A DNA stretch of 64,000 nucleotides from Candidatus Pelagisphaera phototrophica (lineage in GTDB: Bacteria > Verrucomicrobiota > Verrucomicrobiia > Opitutales > Opitutaceae): the NCBI RefSeq assembly GCF_014529625.1, contig NZ_CP076039.1:1488001-1552000 (forward strand), in the 5' to 3' direction. The position numbers were made by a program, and so were the translations under genes. Shown here piece after piece: positions 9,340 through 17,692 of the stretch. How positions within the stretch are numbered: position 1 is the first letter of the stretch; each line of letters opens with the position of its first letter. The notes under the pieces were generated by a model. It ran no database searches. It saw nothing but the letters and a program-made list of their open reading frames with translations, and was not told where the DNA came from.

Positions 9340-10041
9340 TTAGGCGAATTCAAATCTGTCGCATAGCTCACCCAAACGGGATACCGTATTGGCGTCCTCC
9401 GCCGTAGATCCATTCGCACATGCAAAATGAGCGGCCATCCAGCCAGCATTTCGGGCTCCGAGAACATCCTGATTGTAGTGGTCTCCTACGTGGAGAATAT
9501 TGCCTGGCTTAATGCTTAGAGAGTTGGCCGCAAAATCAAAAATGCCTCGGTCTGGTTTTTCGGATCCGATCTCGCACGAAATGAAGAGGTAGGAAAATCG
9601 GTCCTGTAACCCGTGGTCGAGGAGAACGGATCGAACGCGTGCGTCCCAATTCGTTAGCAACACGAATGGGGTTCCCTGGCCGTCTAGAAAGTCGAAGATA
9701 TCGAATGCCCCTTCGTTTAGTCTCCATCGGCTTCCTTTAGCAAACTCCTGCCATAGCTCTGCGAATACGGTCTCGAAATTATCGGGCAGCGAAGTTAGCC
9801 GCCGGATTGATTCTGCAACCACCGTTTTCCAATAGGCACGTTCACGAATTTCAGGTTCGAGGATGGAGGGGTCTTTTTTGACCTTTTTGAACGAAGCTTG
9901 GAAGGCCTGCTCCAATTGGTGGGAATCGAGCACTAGCTCGTGTGCCGCGAGCACCTCTTGGTAAATTACTCCGACCGAAGGCTTGGGAAAAAGGAGTGTT
10001 CCCGCGGCGTCGAACGAAATCGCTTCAACGAGGTTGGACAC
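9340..10041 (-). CDS. HAD-superfamily hydrolase (HDHD3/DREG-2-like, subfamily IA)
   Basis: Predicted cytosolic phosphatase with the HAD motifs: I SFDAAGTLL (the second catalytic Asp of DxD is replaced by Ala, giving D-A-A), II LLTNWD, III KPDRGIF, IV HVGDHYNQDVLGARNAG. The GTG start at 10041 was chosen: it lies 2 bp after the stop of the DUF971 gene, has a GGGGGA ribosome site about 9 bp upstream, and removes an unlikely 35-residue extension that overlaps DUF971. The spacing implies translational coupling. The substrate is unknown. The DxA form of motif I may lower phosphatase efficiency or point to a phosphotransfer variant; HDHD3-like proteins often show this. Confidence 0.82.
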   Translation of the reverse strand: MSNLVEAISFDAAGTLLFPKPSVGVIYQEVLAAHELVLDSHQLEQAFQASFKKVKKDPSILEPEIRERAYWKTVVAESIRRLTSLPDNFETVFAELWQEFAKGSRWRLNEGAFDIFDFLDGQGTPFVLLTNWDARVRSVLLDHGLQDRFSYLFISCEIGSEKPDRGIFDFAANSLSIKPGNILHVGDHYNQDVLGARNAGWMAAHFACANGSTAEDANTVSRLGELCDRFEFA

Positions 10042-10043
10042 GA

Positions 10044-10343
10044 TCAAAGTTCCCCCAATTTTCGTAGCAGGTCGTAGGAGTAGATTCCGGTGTTGTGCCC
10101 GTCGGAGAAATGAAATCGAAAGGCGTAGCTGCCAACCGGAGTCCACGATTCGATTTCGACTTGCGAGTGGTCCTTCCCTGCCTCGCCGCCATATTGCGTG
10201 CCAAAGATGTCCTTTTCCCCAGACACTGAAGCGCTGGGAGAATTGGCCCGGAGTTTAGGCGAGTCGATGTAGCTCTCTTTGCCATCTTCCCAAGCGATCG
10301 CTAGTTCGGAACCAATCAGCTGCATGTTTTTTGGTGGAATCAT
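10044..10343 (-). CDS. DUF971 (GBBH-like N-terminal domain) protein
   Basis: A 99-residue single-domain protein. MQLIGSELAIAWEDGKESYI, then WTPVGSYAFRFHFSDGHNTGIYSYDLLR, matches the DUF971 domain, also found at the N-terminus of gamma-butyrobetaine hydroxylase where it binds zinc. Free-standing versions often accompany Fe-S or Mrp/ApbC proteins, but their function is unproven. It is the first gene of the leftward operon with the HAD phosphatase, hisI and DUF72, and is divergent from mraZ. Confidence 0.85.
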   Translation of the reverse strand: MIPPKNMQLIGSELAIAWEDGKESYIDSPKLRANSPSASVSGEKDIFGTQYGGEAGKDHSQVEIESWTPVGSYAFRFHFSDGHNTGIYSYDLLRKLGEL

Positions 10344-10542
10344 TTTCAGGAAACTAAGACTTGAATTTAGATTTTCAATGCCGGGCTTGATATCGTAACG
10401 CGGAAATTAGGGACTAATTCCTTTGATCCCCTCTAGATTCCGCGGTTTGGAAACCGGGCGGTAAAAAGCCCGCTAAACGAAGCCCCGTTCGAAAAATGTT
10501 CATACTTAAGATGGGTCAAGGTGGCGAAATATTTTGACAAGG

Positions 10543-10567
10543 TGGGGAGAAATGGGGAGTTTTGGGG
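10543..10567 (+). promoter_or_regulatory. MraZ operator: three TGGGG boxes at 10-bp period
   Basis: TGGGG occurs at 10543-10547, 10553-10557 and 10563-10567, separated by exactly 5 bp each time. This is the known MraZ recognition pattern (TGGGN direct repeats with 5-nt spacers) and lies 32 bp upstream of the mraZ start, so autorepression of the division cluster is expected. A TTGACA that could be a -35 element is at 10534-10539; no convincing -10 was seen at 17 bp. Two further weak boxes (TGGGT 10512, TGGCG 10522), themselves 10 bp apart, lie upstream. Confidence 0.85.
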
Positions 10568-10598
10568 GAATTATTTAGGAACCTCATAAAATTCACCC

Positions 10599-11051
10599 AT
10601 GTCATCCCACACCAGAACGATCTACGTTGGCCAACACCAGCGTAACTTGGATTCGAAGAGTCGCTTAGCGATTCCTTCGAAGTGGCGATTTGATGGAGAT
10701 TCAGATGATGGATATTTGGCACTGCCTGATCCCAGTGGTTGCATTCTGGTACTTCCGCCGCAGCAGGCGGCGAAGCTGTACGATAAAATTGAAGCGCAGC
10801 AGCTAAGTGACGAGGACGCTCAGGAGTTGCAGGATAAAGTATTTTCACAAGCTACTTTTTTTAGCTGTGACAAGCAAGGCCGGATCAATTTGCCGGAGGA
10901 TCTCCTATTACACTCTGGAATTGAAAAAGAGGCGATCCTTGTAGGGCGTATGGTTAACTTCCGAATTTGGAGCCCTGAAAGATGGGCGAACATCGATCCC
11001 AAATCGAACAATGAAGATTTGGGCAAACTAATGAAGCGAGCTAACTGGTAG
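10599..11051 (+). CDS. mraZ: Division/cell-wall cluster regulator MraZ
   Basis: DNA-binding SpoVT-AbrB-like transcription factor, 150 residues, the usual first gene of dcw clusters, where it represses its own promoter. Two MraZ half-domains are visible: IYVGQHQRNLDSKSRLAIPSKWR (residues 8-30) and FFSCDKQGRINLPEDLLLHSGI (about 87-108), each with the D-x-K/Q-x-R-x-x-x-P signature. The ATG at 10599 gives the normal spacing to the first half-domain. Three TGGGG boxes lie just upstream. The next gene follows after 15 bp. Confidence 0.96.
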   Translation: MSSHTRTIYVGQHQRNLDSKSRLAIPSKWRFDGDSDDGYLALPDPSGCILVLPPQQAAKLYDKIEAQQLSDEDAQELQDKVFSQATFFSCDKQGRINLPEDLLLHSGIEKEAILVGRMVNFRIWSPERWANIDPKSNNEDLGKLMKRANW

Positions 11052-11066
11052 AGGAGGGGTCCACGC

Positions 11067-11351
11067 ATGATAAAGAGACGAAACTCAATAATTTTATCGA
11101 TCTTCGGATTTACTTCCGACCGCCTAAGTCGAGGTGATGGGATAGGTCGACTCCAGCTTTTTGGAATGAGTGGGACCTTCGGCCACGGAGTTGAGCACCA
11201 CCGCGACAATTGGGAGATTGGTGATCCGGCTCCTGACAAAGTGACGGTTCGTAAGAGCATGAAAGACCTGGCCAACCAACGGAGGTCCGAAGCGAGCGAT
11301 CGAATTACTGAGCAGAGGGAAAAAGGCTTCTATGATTTCAAATTTAGATAG
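11067..11351 (+). CDS. Small unknown protein between mraZ and rsmH
   Basis: A 94-residue frame with no family I recognise. It is likely real because a strong ribosome site, GAGGAGGGG (11051-11059), lies 7 bp before the ATG, it begins 15 bp after mraZ, and its end overlaps the rsmH start by 20 bp, as in a coupled operon. The N-terminus is short, basic and hydrophobic (MIKRRNSIILSIFGF), the middle is Gly/His-rich, and the C-terminal third is highly charged (DLANQRRSEASDRITEQREK), probably helical. It could be a small division or regulatory protein, or a poorly conserved leader whose translation regulates rsmH. Confidence 0.6.
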   Translation: MIKRRNSIILSIFGFTSDRLSRGDGIGRLQLFGMSGTFGHGVEHHRDNWEIGDPAPDKVTVRKSMKDLANQRRSEASDRITEQREKGFYDFKFR

Positions 11352-12288
11352 CTTCCTTTCAAACGCGCCGATGGAGGGTCACGTTCCAGTACTTTCGCAA
11401 GAAACGCTGACTTTTCTCGATCCCAAAGGCGGAGGGGTCTATCTGGACTGCACCTTCGGTGGTGGAGGCCACACGCGGATGATCCTAGAAGCGGCCGACA
11501 CAAGCGTTGTTGCTCTGGATCAAGACCCGCAAGCAATCGAGCGAGCGGATCAATTTACTCAAGAATTTGGCGACCGATTTCAGTTTCGCCGCATGAATTT
11601 CGCAAATCTGGAGAATTTAGAAGAGGGGCCCTTCGACGGCATCCTATTTGACTTTGGAGTCTCCTCTTTTCAACTCGATCAGTTAGATCGTGGCTTTTCC
11701 TTTAGAGGAGAAGCTCCCCTTGATATGCGAATGAATCCCGAAACGGGGATTTCAGCTGCTGACTGGCTCGCGTCTGCGAGTCGGCGAGAGCTGATACAAG
11801 CAATCCGCGCTTACGGAGAAGAAAAAAACTGGCGGCGCATCGTCGACGCTATCATCGAAGCCAGGACCCAGTCACCACTCAAAGCCACCCAAGACCTGTC
11901 GGAACTTATCCTATCCTGCACTCCGGCAAGGCTGCGTTTTGCTTCGAAAATCCATCCCGCTACGAAAACCTTCCAAGGGATTCGAATAGCGGTTAATAAC
12001 GAGATCGATGTCATCGAAGTCGGACTCCCAGCTGCGTTCAAGCGGTTAAAGCCAAACGGCAGATTGTGTGTGATTAGCTTTCATTCGTTGGAAGATCGAA
12101 TCGCAAAGAATCTGTTTCGGCGATGGGCGGGACGACCGGAGCCGGGAGATAATCGGCCCCAAGACATGCGTGAAGTAAAGGCGGAGTTGCTTACCCGCCG
12201 CCCAGCAGTAGCCGGTGATGCGGAAGTCGCGGTAAATTCGCGGAGTAGATCCGCGAAACTCAGAGTGCTAAGGAAGGCGGAGTCGTGA
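11332..12288 (+). CDS. rsmH: 16S rRNA (cytosine-1402-N4)-methyltransferase RsmH (MraW)
   Basis: SAM-dependent methyltransferase that modifies C1402 in the 16S rRNA decoding centre, conserved as the second gene of dcw clusters. Visible motifs: GHVPVLSQETL, the SAM-binding DCTFGGGGHTRMIL, VVALDQDPQAI, FDGILFDFGVSSFQLD, RGFSFRGEAPLDMRM, FQGIRIAVNNE and VISFHSLEDRIAK. The ATG at 11332 is preceded by AAAGG and yields a 13-residue extension before the conserved start; an ATG at 11371 (MEGHVPV) is the alternative. It overlaps the preceding small gene. Confidence 0.96.
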   Translation: MISNLDSFLSNAPMEGHVPVLSQETLTFLDPKGGGVYLDCTFGGGGHTRMILEAADTSVVALDQDPQAIERADQFTQEFGDRFQFRRMNFANLENLEEGPFDGILFDFGVSSFQLDQLDRGFSFRGEAPLDMRMNPETGISAADWLASASRRELIQAIRAYGEEKNWRRIVDAIIEARTQSPLKATQDLSELILSCTPARLRFASKIHPATKTFQGIRIAVNNEIDVIEVGLPAAFKRLKPNGRLCVISFHSLEDRIAKNLFRRWAGRPEPGDNRPQDMREVKAELLTRRPAVAGDAEVAVNSRSRSAKLRVLRKAES

Positions 12289-12327
12289 GGCATAATAACC
12301 ACCAACACAATAAGGAGTAGCAGGATA

Positions 12328-12531
12328 ATGAATAACAGTATTACACTTAAAGAAGCGCTGAATCGTCAATTCGTGGCCTTGACCATACATTTGCCATTGG
12401 AAAGTGGCGCATTTGAATACAAAAGAAGCGAGGCAATCGGCTCGAATAAACCATCAATTTCGTTCAAGTCATTCGATAGAGCGTATCCGGTGTTTCAGGA
12501 TTCGTCTTCGTCGACTTTGGAAGCCAGATGA
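12328..12531 (+). CDS. Small unknown protein between rsmH and ftsL
   Basis: A 67-residue frame (MNNSITLKEALNRQ start) without a recognised domain. Its support is positional: an AAGGAG ribosome site about 10 bp before the ATG, and an ATGA stop/start overlap with the following ftsL-like gene at 12528-12531, which indicates translational coupling. It is polar, Ser-rich at the C-terminus (QDSSSSTLEAR) and has no membrane segment. It may be an accessory division protein or a coupling leader for ftsL. Confidence 0.6.
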   Translation: MNNSITLKEALNRQFVALTIHLPLESGAFEYKRSEAIGSNKPSISFKSFDRAYPVFQDSSSSTLEAR

Positions 12532-12911
12532 ATCGGAAATCAAATAATTCCCGCAAGGCTAATCGAATTCTGAATCGCCTGATTCTTTATTCCTTGACCT
12601 CACTAGCCCTCGTCGGAGGGTTCGGCGTTTTGACCGTTTGGATGCGGCACCAGACGTCGCAAACGGCGAACCGGCTTCACGCGATCGAGCAAAAGATTGT
12701 AGAAGAGCGTCGATCGCTTTCCCAATTAGATGTCCAACTGGCGATAGCGATGTCGACAGATCGGCTCATGGACTTGAATCGAAAACTCAATCTGGATCTT
12801 CGGGAACCCGTTTATACTCAGATTGTACACGTAACGGAGAACGTTGAATCGCGGTTGTACGAAAAGAGCGCGAATAGCGTTTTCACCGCATCCCTTTCTA
12901 CAGGTAATTAG
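12528..12911 (+). CDS. ftsL: FtsL-like cell-division protein
   Basis: A 127-residue bitopic membrane protein in the ftsL position between rsmH and ftsI. A basic N-terminus (NRKSNNSRKANRI) is followed by one membrane helix (about residues 18-38) and a periplasmic coiled coil (HAIEQKIVEERRSLSQLDVQ) ending in a segment with MDLNRKLNLDLREP, comparable to the FtsL pattern. FtsL forms the FtsQLB complex that activates FtsWI. Sequence conservation in FtsL is low, so the call rests on topology and context. Confidence 0.75.
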   Translation: MNRKSNNSRKANRILNRLILYSLTSLALVGGFGVLTVWMRHQTSQTANRLHAIEQKIVEERRSLSQLDVQLAIAMSTDRLMDLNRKLNLDLREPVYTQIVHVTENVESRLYEKSANSVFTASLSTGN

Positions 12912-12917
12912 TGGCTA

Positions 12918-14723
12918 ATGGCGAAGAGCTTTGCTCCAAGAATAAGATTCTGGACGCTCGCTTTGTGTATGCTTTTTGGATACGGGGCGATAGGGTATCG
13001 CCTAGTCAAATTGCACGTAGTTGATGCCCCTCGACTGACCAAGGAATTGCAAAACAGCCGGTATCGGGTGATTCCTCTAAATTCGAGAAGAGGGGATATT
13101 TTCACCTATGATCTCAATGGTGGAAAGGAATTGTTTGCTACCAGTCAAACGCTGCTGGAAGTAGGAATTGACCCTACACTGTTGCAGGAAAAGGACTTGG
13201 GTAAGCTTTCCAAGCTAAGTCTGCTGCTGGGGAAGGAACTATGGGATGTAGAAAAAGGGTTCGGCGTAGTTGAAAACCGATTGCCTGAGAGTCAAAAATC
13301 TGGTCGAGAAAGATGGCGGTTATTGGCGAGGAGGATTGACGAAGCAACCTACCAGAAAATCGTAGATTTAGAGATCTCCGGGTTGTATGGAACGCGGAAA
13401 TACGAGCGGGTATATCCTAAGAAATCGCTAGCTTCCCATGTGGTCGGACTCGTTCGGCGGGATGGCGAATCCGTATTCGGGATAGAGAAAGAGTTTGATT
13501 TCTACCTGAGTGGGCAGCGTGGCTGGCGTGAGTCAGAAGTTACGGCAGGCCAGGAAATGGCGCAATTTAGAAGACGTTATGTCCCAGCGAGGGACGGTAT
13601 GAGCCTGGCCTTGTCGATTGACTCGTATGTGCAGCACCAGATCGAGGCGGAACTCTATCTAATAGCGCAAGAGTACCAGCCAGAATCAGCGTGTATCATT
13701 GTTTCCGATCCGTATAGCGGATTCCTGTTAGGTCTCGCAAATTACCCGACGTTTGATCCTAACCACTACACAAAATTCGATCAATCGAACCATAAGAATC
13801 GAGCGATGACTGATCCGATCGAACCAGGTTCAACCTTTAAGATCGTTGCCGCGAGCGCTGCTTTGGAGGAGAACGTGGTAGATATTCAATCGGAGTTTGA
13901 CTGTTCGCTTCCGACACTGAGGATGCCAAATGGGTATGTCGCAAAACTGCCAAAAGACTGGAAGACTTTTGGGGTTCTCTCGGTCGAGGGAATCGTTACC
14001 TATTCGTCGAATCGCGGGGCTGCCCACTTAGGAACGCTTGTGGGCTCAGAAAAGTTCTACGAGTATGTAAGAAGATTTGGATTTGGCGAAAAGACAGGCC
14101 TGGACATTGGAATTGAATCCAGAGGGATTCTTCACCCCGTTCGGAATTGGGATGGGCTGACGCTTTCACGAATGACGATGGGCCACGCCATATCGGCGAC
14201 ACCCTTGCAGATTCATTACGCTATGGCGTCGGTGGCAAATGGAGGTTTGCTAATGCGTTCTCAAGTGGTTTCCCGGATATTGGATACTGAAAACAAGGAG
14301 GCGGTGACCTATGGCCCGATGGTGAAGCGCCGCGTCATTTCAAGTGAAACGGCCAAGACCCTGTCTCAGCTTCTCGTTAAGACCGCTTCCCCTGGAGGGA
14401 CGGCCCATGGGGCGTTTATTTCGGGCTATCGTGTTGCCGGGAAAACGGGTACCGCGCAAAAGATCGTTGATGGGCGGTACTCTTCCCATCATCACGTCGG
14501 CTCATTTTCCGGATTTTTCCCTGCAGATGACCCCAGTGTGGTAATTACTGTGATTGTTGACGGATCAAGGACCGACATGCCGGTGTCAGGAAGTGGAACG
14601 GCTGTGCCCTCTTTCAGGCGCATATCAGAGAAGCTGATTCCCTACTATGCGATATCACCTAGAGAAGAGAGCTCAGCCTTTGCGCTGAGTGGGAGACCAA
14701 CTTCGGTGGAAACAAGCAATTGA
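12918..14723 (+). CDS. ftsI: Septal peptidoglycan transpeptidase FtsI (PBP3, class B PBP)
   Basis: Class B penicillin-binding protein of 601 residues that cross-links septal peptidoglycan with FtsW. One N-terminal membrane helix (about residues 10-30) is followed by the PBP dimerisation domain with RRGDIFTYDLNG and the transpeptidase domain. Catalytic motifs: S305-T-F-K in EPGSTFKIVAAS, S-S-N in TYSSNRGAAHLG, and K-T-G in AGKTGTAQKI near residue 509. No PASTA domain is present. It begins 6 bp after ftsL. Confidence 0.96.
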   Translation: MAKSFAPRIRFWTLALCMLFGYGAIGYRLVKLHVVDAPRLTKELQNSRYRVIPLNSRRGDIFTYDLNGGKELFATSQTLLEVGIDPTLLQEKDLGKLSKLSLLLGKELWDVEKGFGVVENRLPESQKSGRERWRLLARRIDEATYQKIVDLEISGLYGTRKYERVYPKKSLASHVVGLVRRDGESVFGIEKEFDFYLSGQRGWRESEVTAGQEMAQFRRRYVPARDGMSLALSIDSYVQHQIEAELYLIAQEYQPESACIIVSDPYSGFLLGLANYPTFDPNHYTKFDQSNHKNRAMTDPIEPGSTFKIVAASAALEENVVDIQSEFDCSLPTLRMPNGYVAKLPKDWKTFGVLSVEGIVTYSSNRGAAHLGTLVGSEKFYEYVRRFGFGEKTGLDIGIESRGILHPVRNWDGLTLSRMTMGHAISATPLQIHYAMASVANGGLLMRSQVVSRILDTENKEAVTYGPMVKRRVISSETAKTLSQLLVKTASPGGTAHGAFISGYRVAGKTGTAQKIVDGRYSSHHHVGSFSGFFPADDPSVVITVIVDGSRTDMPVSGSGTAVPSFRRISEKLIPYYAISPREESSAFALSGRPTSVETSN

Positions 14724-14787
14724 TTCTAGGGAGATGGGCAAATTGAGAAGCCGACCGACAATGGAACAATATAAGATTGGGTGTCGA

Positions 14788-16302
14788 ATGGAAAGACTGA
14801 AGAAAATGAGTGGCAGCGGGAAGAGCCTAAGTAAGTTGATAAAGAAAAGTGGGGCCAAATTAAAGCGCGGTTCTCCTGACCCTATTGTGACTCGACTGGT
14901 GATCGACAGTAGACGTGTTACGCCTGGGAGCCTGTTTTTCGCTCTTCCTGGACTCAGGCAGGATGGCAGCGCGTTTATTGACGAGGCTCTTCGAAGAGGG
15001 GCTGTCGGTGTCGTCTCGAGCGAGCCTCGACGGTTCGGGAATTCGAAAGCGGTATTTGTCCAAGCGGATGATCCGCGTCTGACTTTAGCAAAGGTAGCGA
15101 GGCGTTTTTTTGGCAAGCCTGACAAGGATATCGATTTATTTGGAATAACGGCTACGAATGGGAAAACTACGGTATCCTATTTGGCGAAACACTTCCTTTC
15201 CCTCGATGGCGTAAAAACGGGATGCCTGGGGACTATTGGGTATGACCTGGTCGATCGAGTCCTCCCTTCGTTTCGAACAACTCCCGAGGCACATGAGTTG
15301 TGCGAACTGCTTTCGCAGATGAGGGATTTCGGCTGTACCCGTGCCGTCATGGAAGTCAGCTCGCATGGAATCGACCAACTCAGGATAGCAGAGCTGAAAT
15401 TTAAAGTAGGGGTCTTTCTGAATCTGACTCGTGACCATTTAGACTATCATGGGGACATGGAGAACTATTTCGCGGTCAAAAGACGCTTCATTGATGGAGA
15501 GATTGGCACTGTACCCAAAAAATTAGTATTGAACGTAGATGACACTTATGGTCGTCGTCTAGCGGACGAGCATAAAGAGGAGTCCACTATTACTTTTGGC
15601 ACATCCAAACAGGCACGGCTTAGGGCTACGGATATTGAATTAGCTCCGGACGGAGCGACTTTCACGCTGGAATGGGACGGCAAACGGTATCTCGTCAACT
15701 CGCCTCTTATCGGGCTATACAATGTGAGCAATACCTTGGCCGCTCTTTCAATGGCTGTTCTAGGAGACGTTCCGGTCGAGAAATGTATTGGTAGTTTGAA
15801 TTCGTTTGGAGGAATTCCGGGAAGAATGGAACGCGTCATTACCGGGCAGCCTTTTGAAGTTGTAGTGGACTATGCTCATACTGGAAATGCCTTGGAAAAC
15901 GCCTTGAAAATGCTTCAAGAGATCACTCCTGGAAAGGTAAAAGTCGTCTTTGGATGTGGCGGAGATCGCGATCGTGGAAAACGGGTCGAGATGACGAAAG
16001 TTTCCACGGAATTGGCAGACTATTGCTGGGCCACAACCGATAATCCGCGTTCGGAGGTGCAAGAGCAAATATTTGATGATATGCGGGAAGGGATATCGGA
16101 TCACTCGAAGATTGAATTTGTATTGGATCGTAGAAGGGCAATCGAATTGGCTCTGAAAAGCGCTGATCCGGGAGATTGTGTTTTGATTGCGGGAAAGGGA
16201 CATGAGCCTTTTCAGGAATACGGTGACACCGTGGTTCCTTTCGATGACAGAAAGGTTGCAAGGGAGTTGTTGGAGTCGATGAAATTGGGTGGACGAATCT
16301 GA
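14788..16302 (+). CDS. murE: UDP-MurNAc-tripeptide synthetase MurE (meso-diaminopimelate type)
   Basis: Cytosolic ATP-dependent ligase adding the third stem-peptide residue to UDP-MurNAc-L-Ala-D-Glu. Motifs: N-terminal VIDSRRVTPGSLFFALPG, ATP loop GITATNGKTTVSYL, RTTPEAHELCELL, MEVSSHGID, LNLTRDHLDYHG, GCGGDRDRGKR and AGKGHEPFQ. The TTDNPRSE segment has the DNPR signature of meso-DAP-specific enzymes, so A1-gamma peptidoglycan is predicted. The frame opens at 14689, overlapping ftsI by 35 bp; internal ATGs at 14761, 14788 and 14806 fit the family length better. 14788 is given, 14806 is equally possible. Confidence 0.94.
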   Translation: MERLKKMSGSGKSLSKLIKKSGAKLKRGSPDPIVTRLVIDSRRVTPGSLFFALPGLRQDGSAFIDEALRRGAVGVVSSEPRRFGNSKAVFVQADDPRLTLAKVARRFFGKPDKDIDLFGITATNGKTTVSYLAKHFLSLDGVKTGCLGTIGYDLVDRVLPSFRTTPEAHELCELLSQMRDFGCTRAVMEVSSHGIDQLRIAELKFKVGVFLNLTRDHLDYHGDMENYFAVKRRFIDGEIGTVPKKLVLNVDDTYGRRLADEHKEESTITFGTSKQARLRATDIELAPDGATFTLEWDGKRYLVNSPLIGLYNVSNTLAALSMAVLGDVPVEKCIGSLNSFGGIPGRMERVITGQPFEVVVDYAHTGNALENALKMLQEITPGKVKVVFGCGGDRDRGKRVEMTKVSTELADYCWATTDNPRSEVQEQIFDDMREGISDHSKIEFVLDRRRAIELALKSADPGDCVLIAGKGHEPFQEYGDTVVPFDDRKVARELLESMKLGGRI

Positions 16303-16303
16303 A

Positions 16304-17692
16304 ATGGTAGGATTGGACGGAAGCGATCTCTTGAGATGGAGTAACGGAGAGTGGTTGGGCGAACCGCCTTTAAAGTCCATCAAAGGATTTGCGTACGATA
16401 CGAGACTTTTGAAAAAAGGAGATCTTTTTGTAGCTTTTAAAACGAACCAAAGAGATGGGCATGATTTTCTTGCAGATGCGCGGGCTAAGGGTGCAATAGG
16501 GGCAATCGTTCAGAAAAAAATGGAGTTCAGCAGACGCTTTCCCTTGTTGTGCGTAGACGACACATTAAAGGCTTTTCAGGCGATTGCTCAAGGATTTCGC
16601 GAAACGTGGAATTTCCCTGTGGTGGCGATTACGGGAAGCTGTGGCAAAACAACTACTAAGGAACTGCTTTGCCATTTGCTGGGAGGATTTCCTGTGGCCC
16701 AAGGAACCAGAGGCAATCTCAACAATTTGATTGGAGTGCCGTCTACCCTGCTTGAAATCAACTCAAATGAATGTCGCTTTGCCGTTATTGAGGCAGGGAT
16801 AAGCGAGCGAGGGGAAATGAAGACTCTCGTGGATACAATCAATCCCGATCGAGTGATTTTTACTGCGATTGGGCCTTCTCATTTGGAGGGGCTCGGCTCA
16901 GTGGAAGGTGTTGCGAGAGAGAAGGGTATACTTGCGCGTAAGGCCAGGACGAAAACGGTTTACCTCGGAGAGACCTGTCGACTGTATCGGGAACACTTGA
17001 ATGCCGAAGAAGGTATTTTCGTCTTAGAATCAGAATCGTCAGTTGGCCCATCGGGATGGAATTATCAAATCGAGAACGTAGGATCCGGTATGCGATTGAG
17101 TTTTGGACACAGGGATGAATCCTACTTTGTAGAGGGAACAGGACGAGGATTGGCATCGAATGCCGCTCTGGCCATTGCGGTTTCTAGGAGTTTTGATGTT
17201 TCTCCCGAAAGTGTCCAGGAGCGATTGGCAAAATGGAAGCCTAGCGGGATGAGAGGCGAGTGGATCGAAGTAGGGGAATCCCGAGTGTATTTGGATTGCT
17301 ACAACGCCAATCCATTGTCCATGCTCGATTCCCTCAATAATTTCAGAACCCTTGCGGAACCAGCTGAAAATAGGCTGTATGTCATCGGCAGTATGGAAGA
17401 ATTGGGTTCCGAGTCAGAAGAATGGCATAAGCGGCTTGGTTCCGAGCTTTGCTTGAGACCGCGTGACAGGGCCTATCTAATTGGGAAGGGATCGGACTGG
17501 GTTTTAGAGGGAATTCAAGTTTCCAATAGGTCGAGGGGACACGTAGAAAAACTCGAAAGCCTAGAAACATTGAAGCGAGTTCTGGCAGAATTTGAAGGAG
17601 ATGTCTTTTTGAAAGGAAGCCGCAAATATCGACTTGAGACAGTGATGGAGTACCTTCCAAAAATAGCTGTCGATGAAAGGACTCCATGCTAA
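16304..17692 (+). CDS. murF: UDP-MurNAc-pentapeptide synthetase MurF
   Basis: Adds D-Ala-D-Ala to the UDP-MurNAc-tripeptide in the cytosol. Motifs: YDTRLLKKGDLFVAFK (UDP-binding domain), ATP loop AITGSCGKTTTKELL, TRGNLNNLIGVPSTLL, FAVIEAGISERGEM, FTAIGPSHLEGLGS and the C-terminal LDCYNANPLSMLDSL. The ATG at 16304, one base after the murE stop, gives an N-terminus that aligns with the family; a GTG at 16289 would add five residues and overlap murE. Its stop overlaps the mraY start by 7 bp. Confidence 0.95.
   Translation: MVGLDGSDLLRWSNGEWLGEPPLKSIKGFAYDTRLLKKGDLFVAFKTNQRDGHDFLADARAKGAIGAIVQKKMEFSRRFPLLCVDDTLKAFQAIAQGFRETWNFPVVAITGSCGKTTTKELLCHLLGGFPVAQGTRGNLNNLIGVPSTLLEINSNECRFAVIEAGISERGEMKTLVDTINPDRVIFTAIGPSHLEGLGSVEGVAREKGILARKARTKTVYLGETCRLYREHLNAEEGIFVLESESSVGPSGWNYQIENVGSGMRLSFGHRDESYFVEGTGRGLASNAALAIAVSRSFDVSPESVQERLAKWKPSGMRGEWIEVGESRVYLDCYNANPLSMLDSLNNFRTLAEPAENRLYVIGSMEELGSESEEWHKRLGSELCLRPRDRAYLIGKGSDWVLEGIQVSNRSRGHVEKLESLETLKRVLAEFEGDVFLKGSRKYRLETVMEYLPKIAVDERTPC

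Noticed and set aside
10534..10562. Full sigma-70 promoter for mraZ
   Set aside because: TTGACA is present, but no acceptable -10 hexamer lies 16-18 bp downstream, so it was noted only with the operator.
10820..11275. Leftward 151-codon frame across mraZ and the small gene
   Set aside because: It is antisense to mraZ, which has clear motifs, and has no recognisable content.
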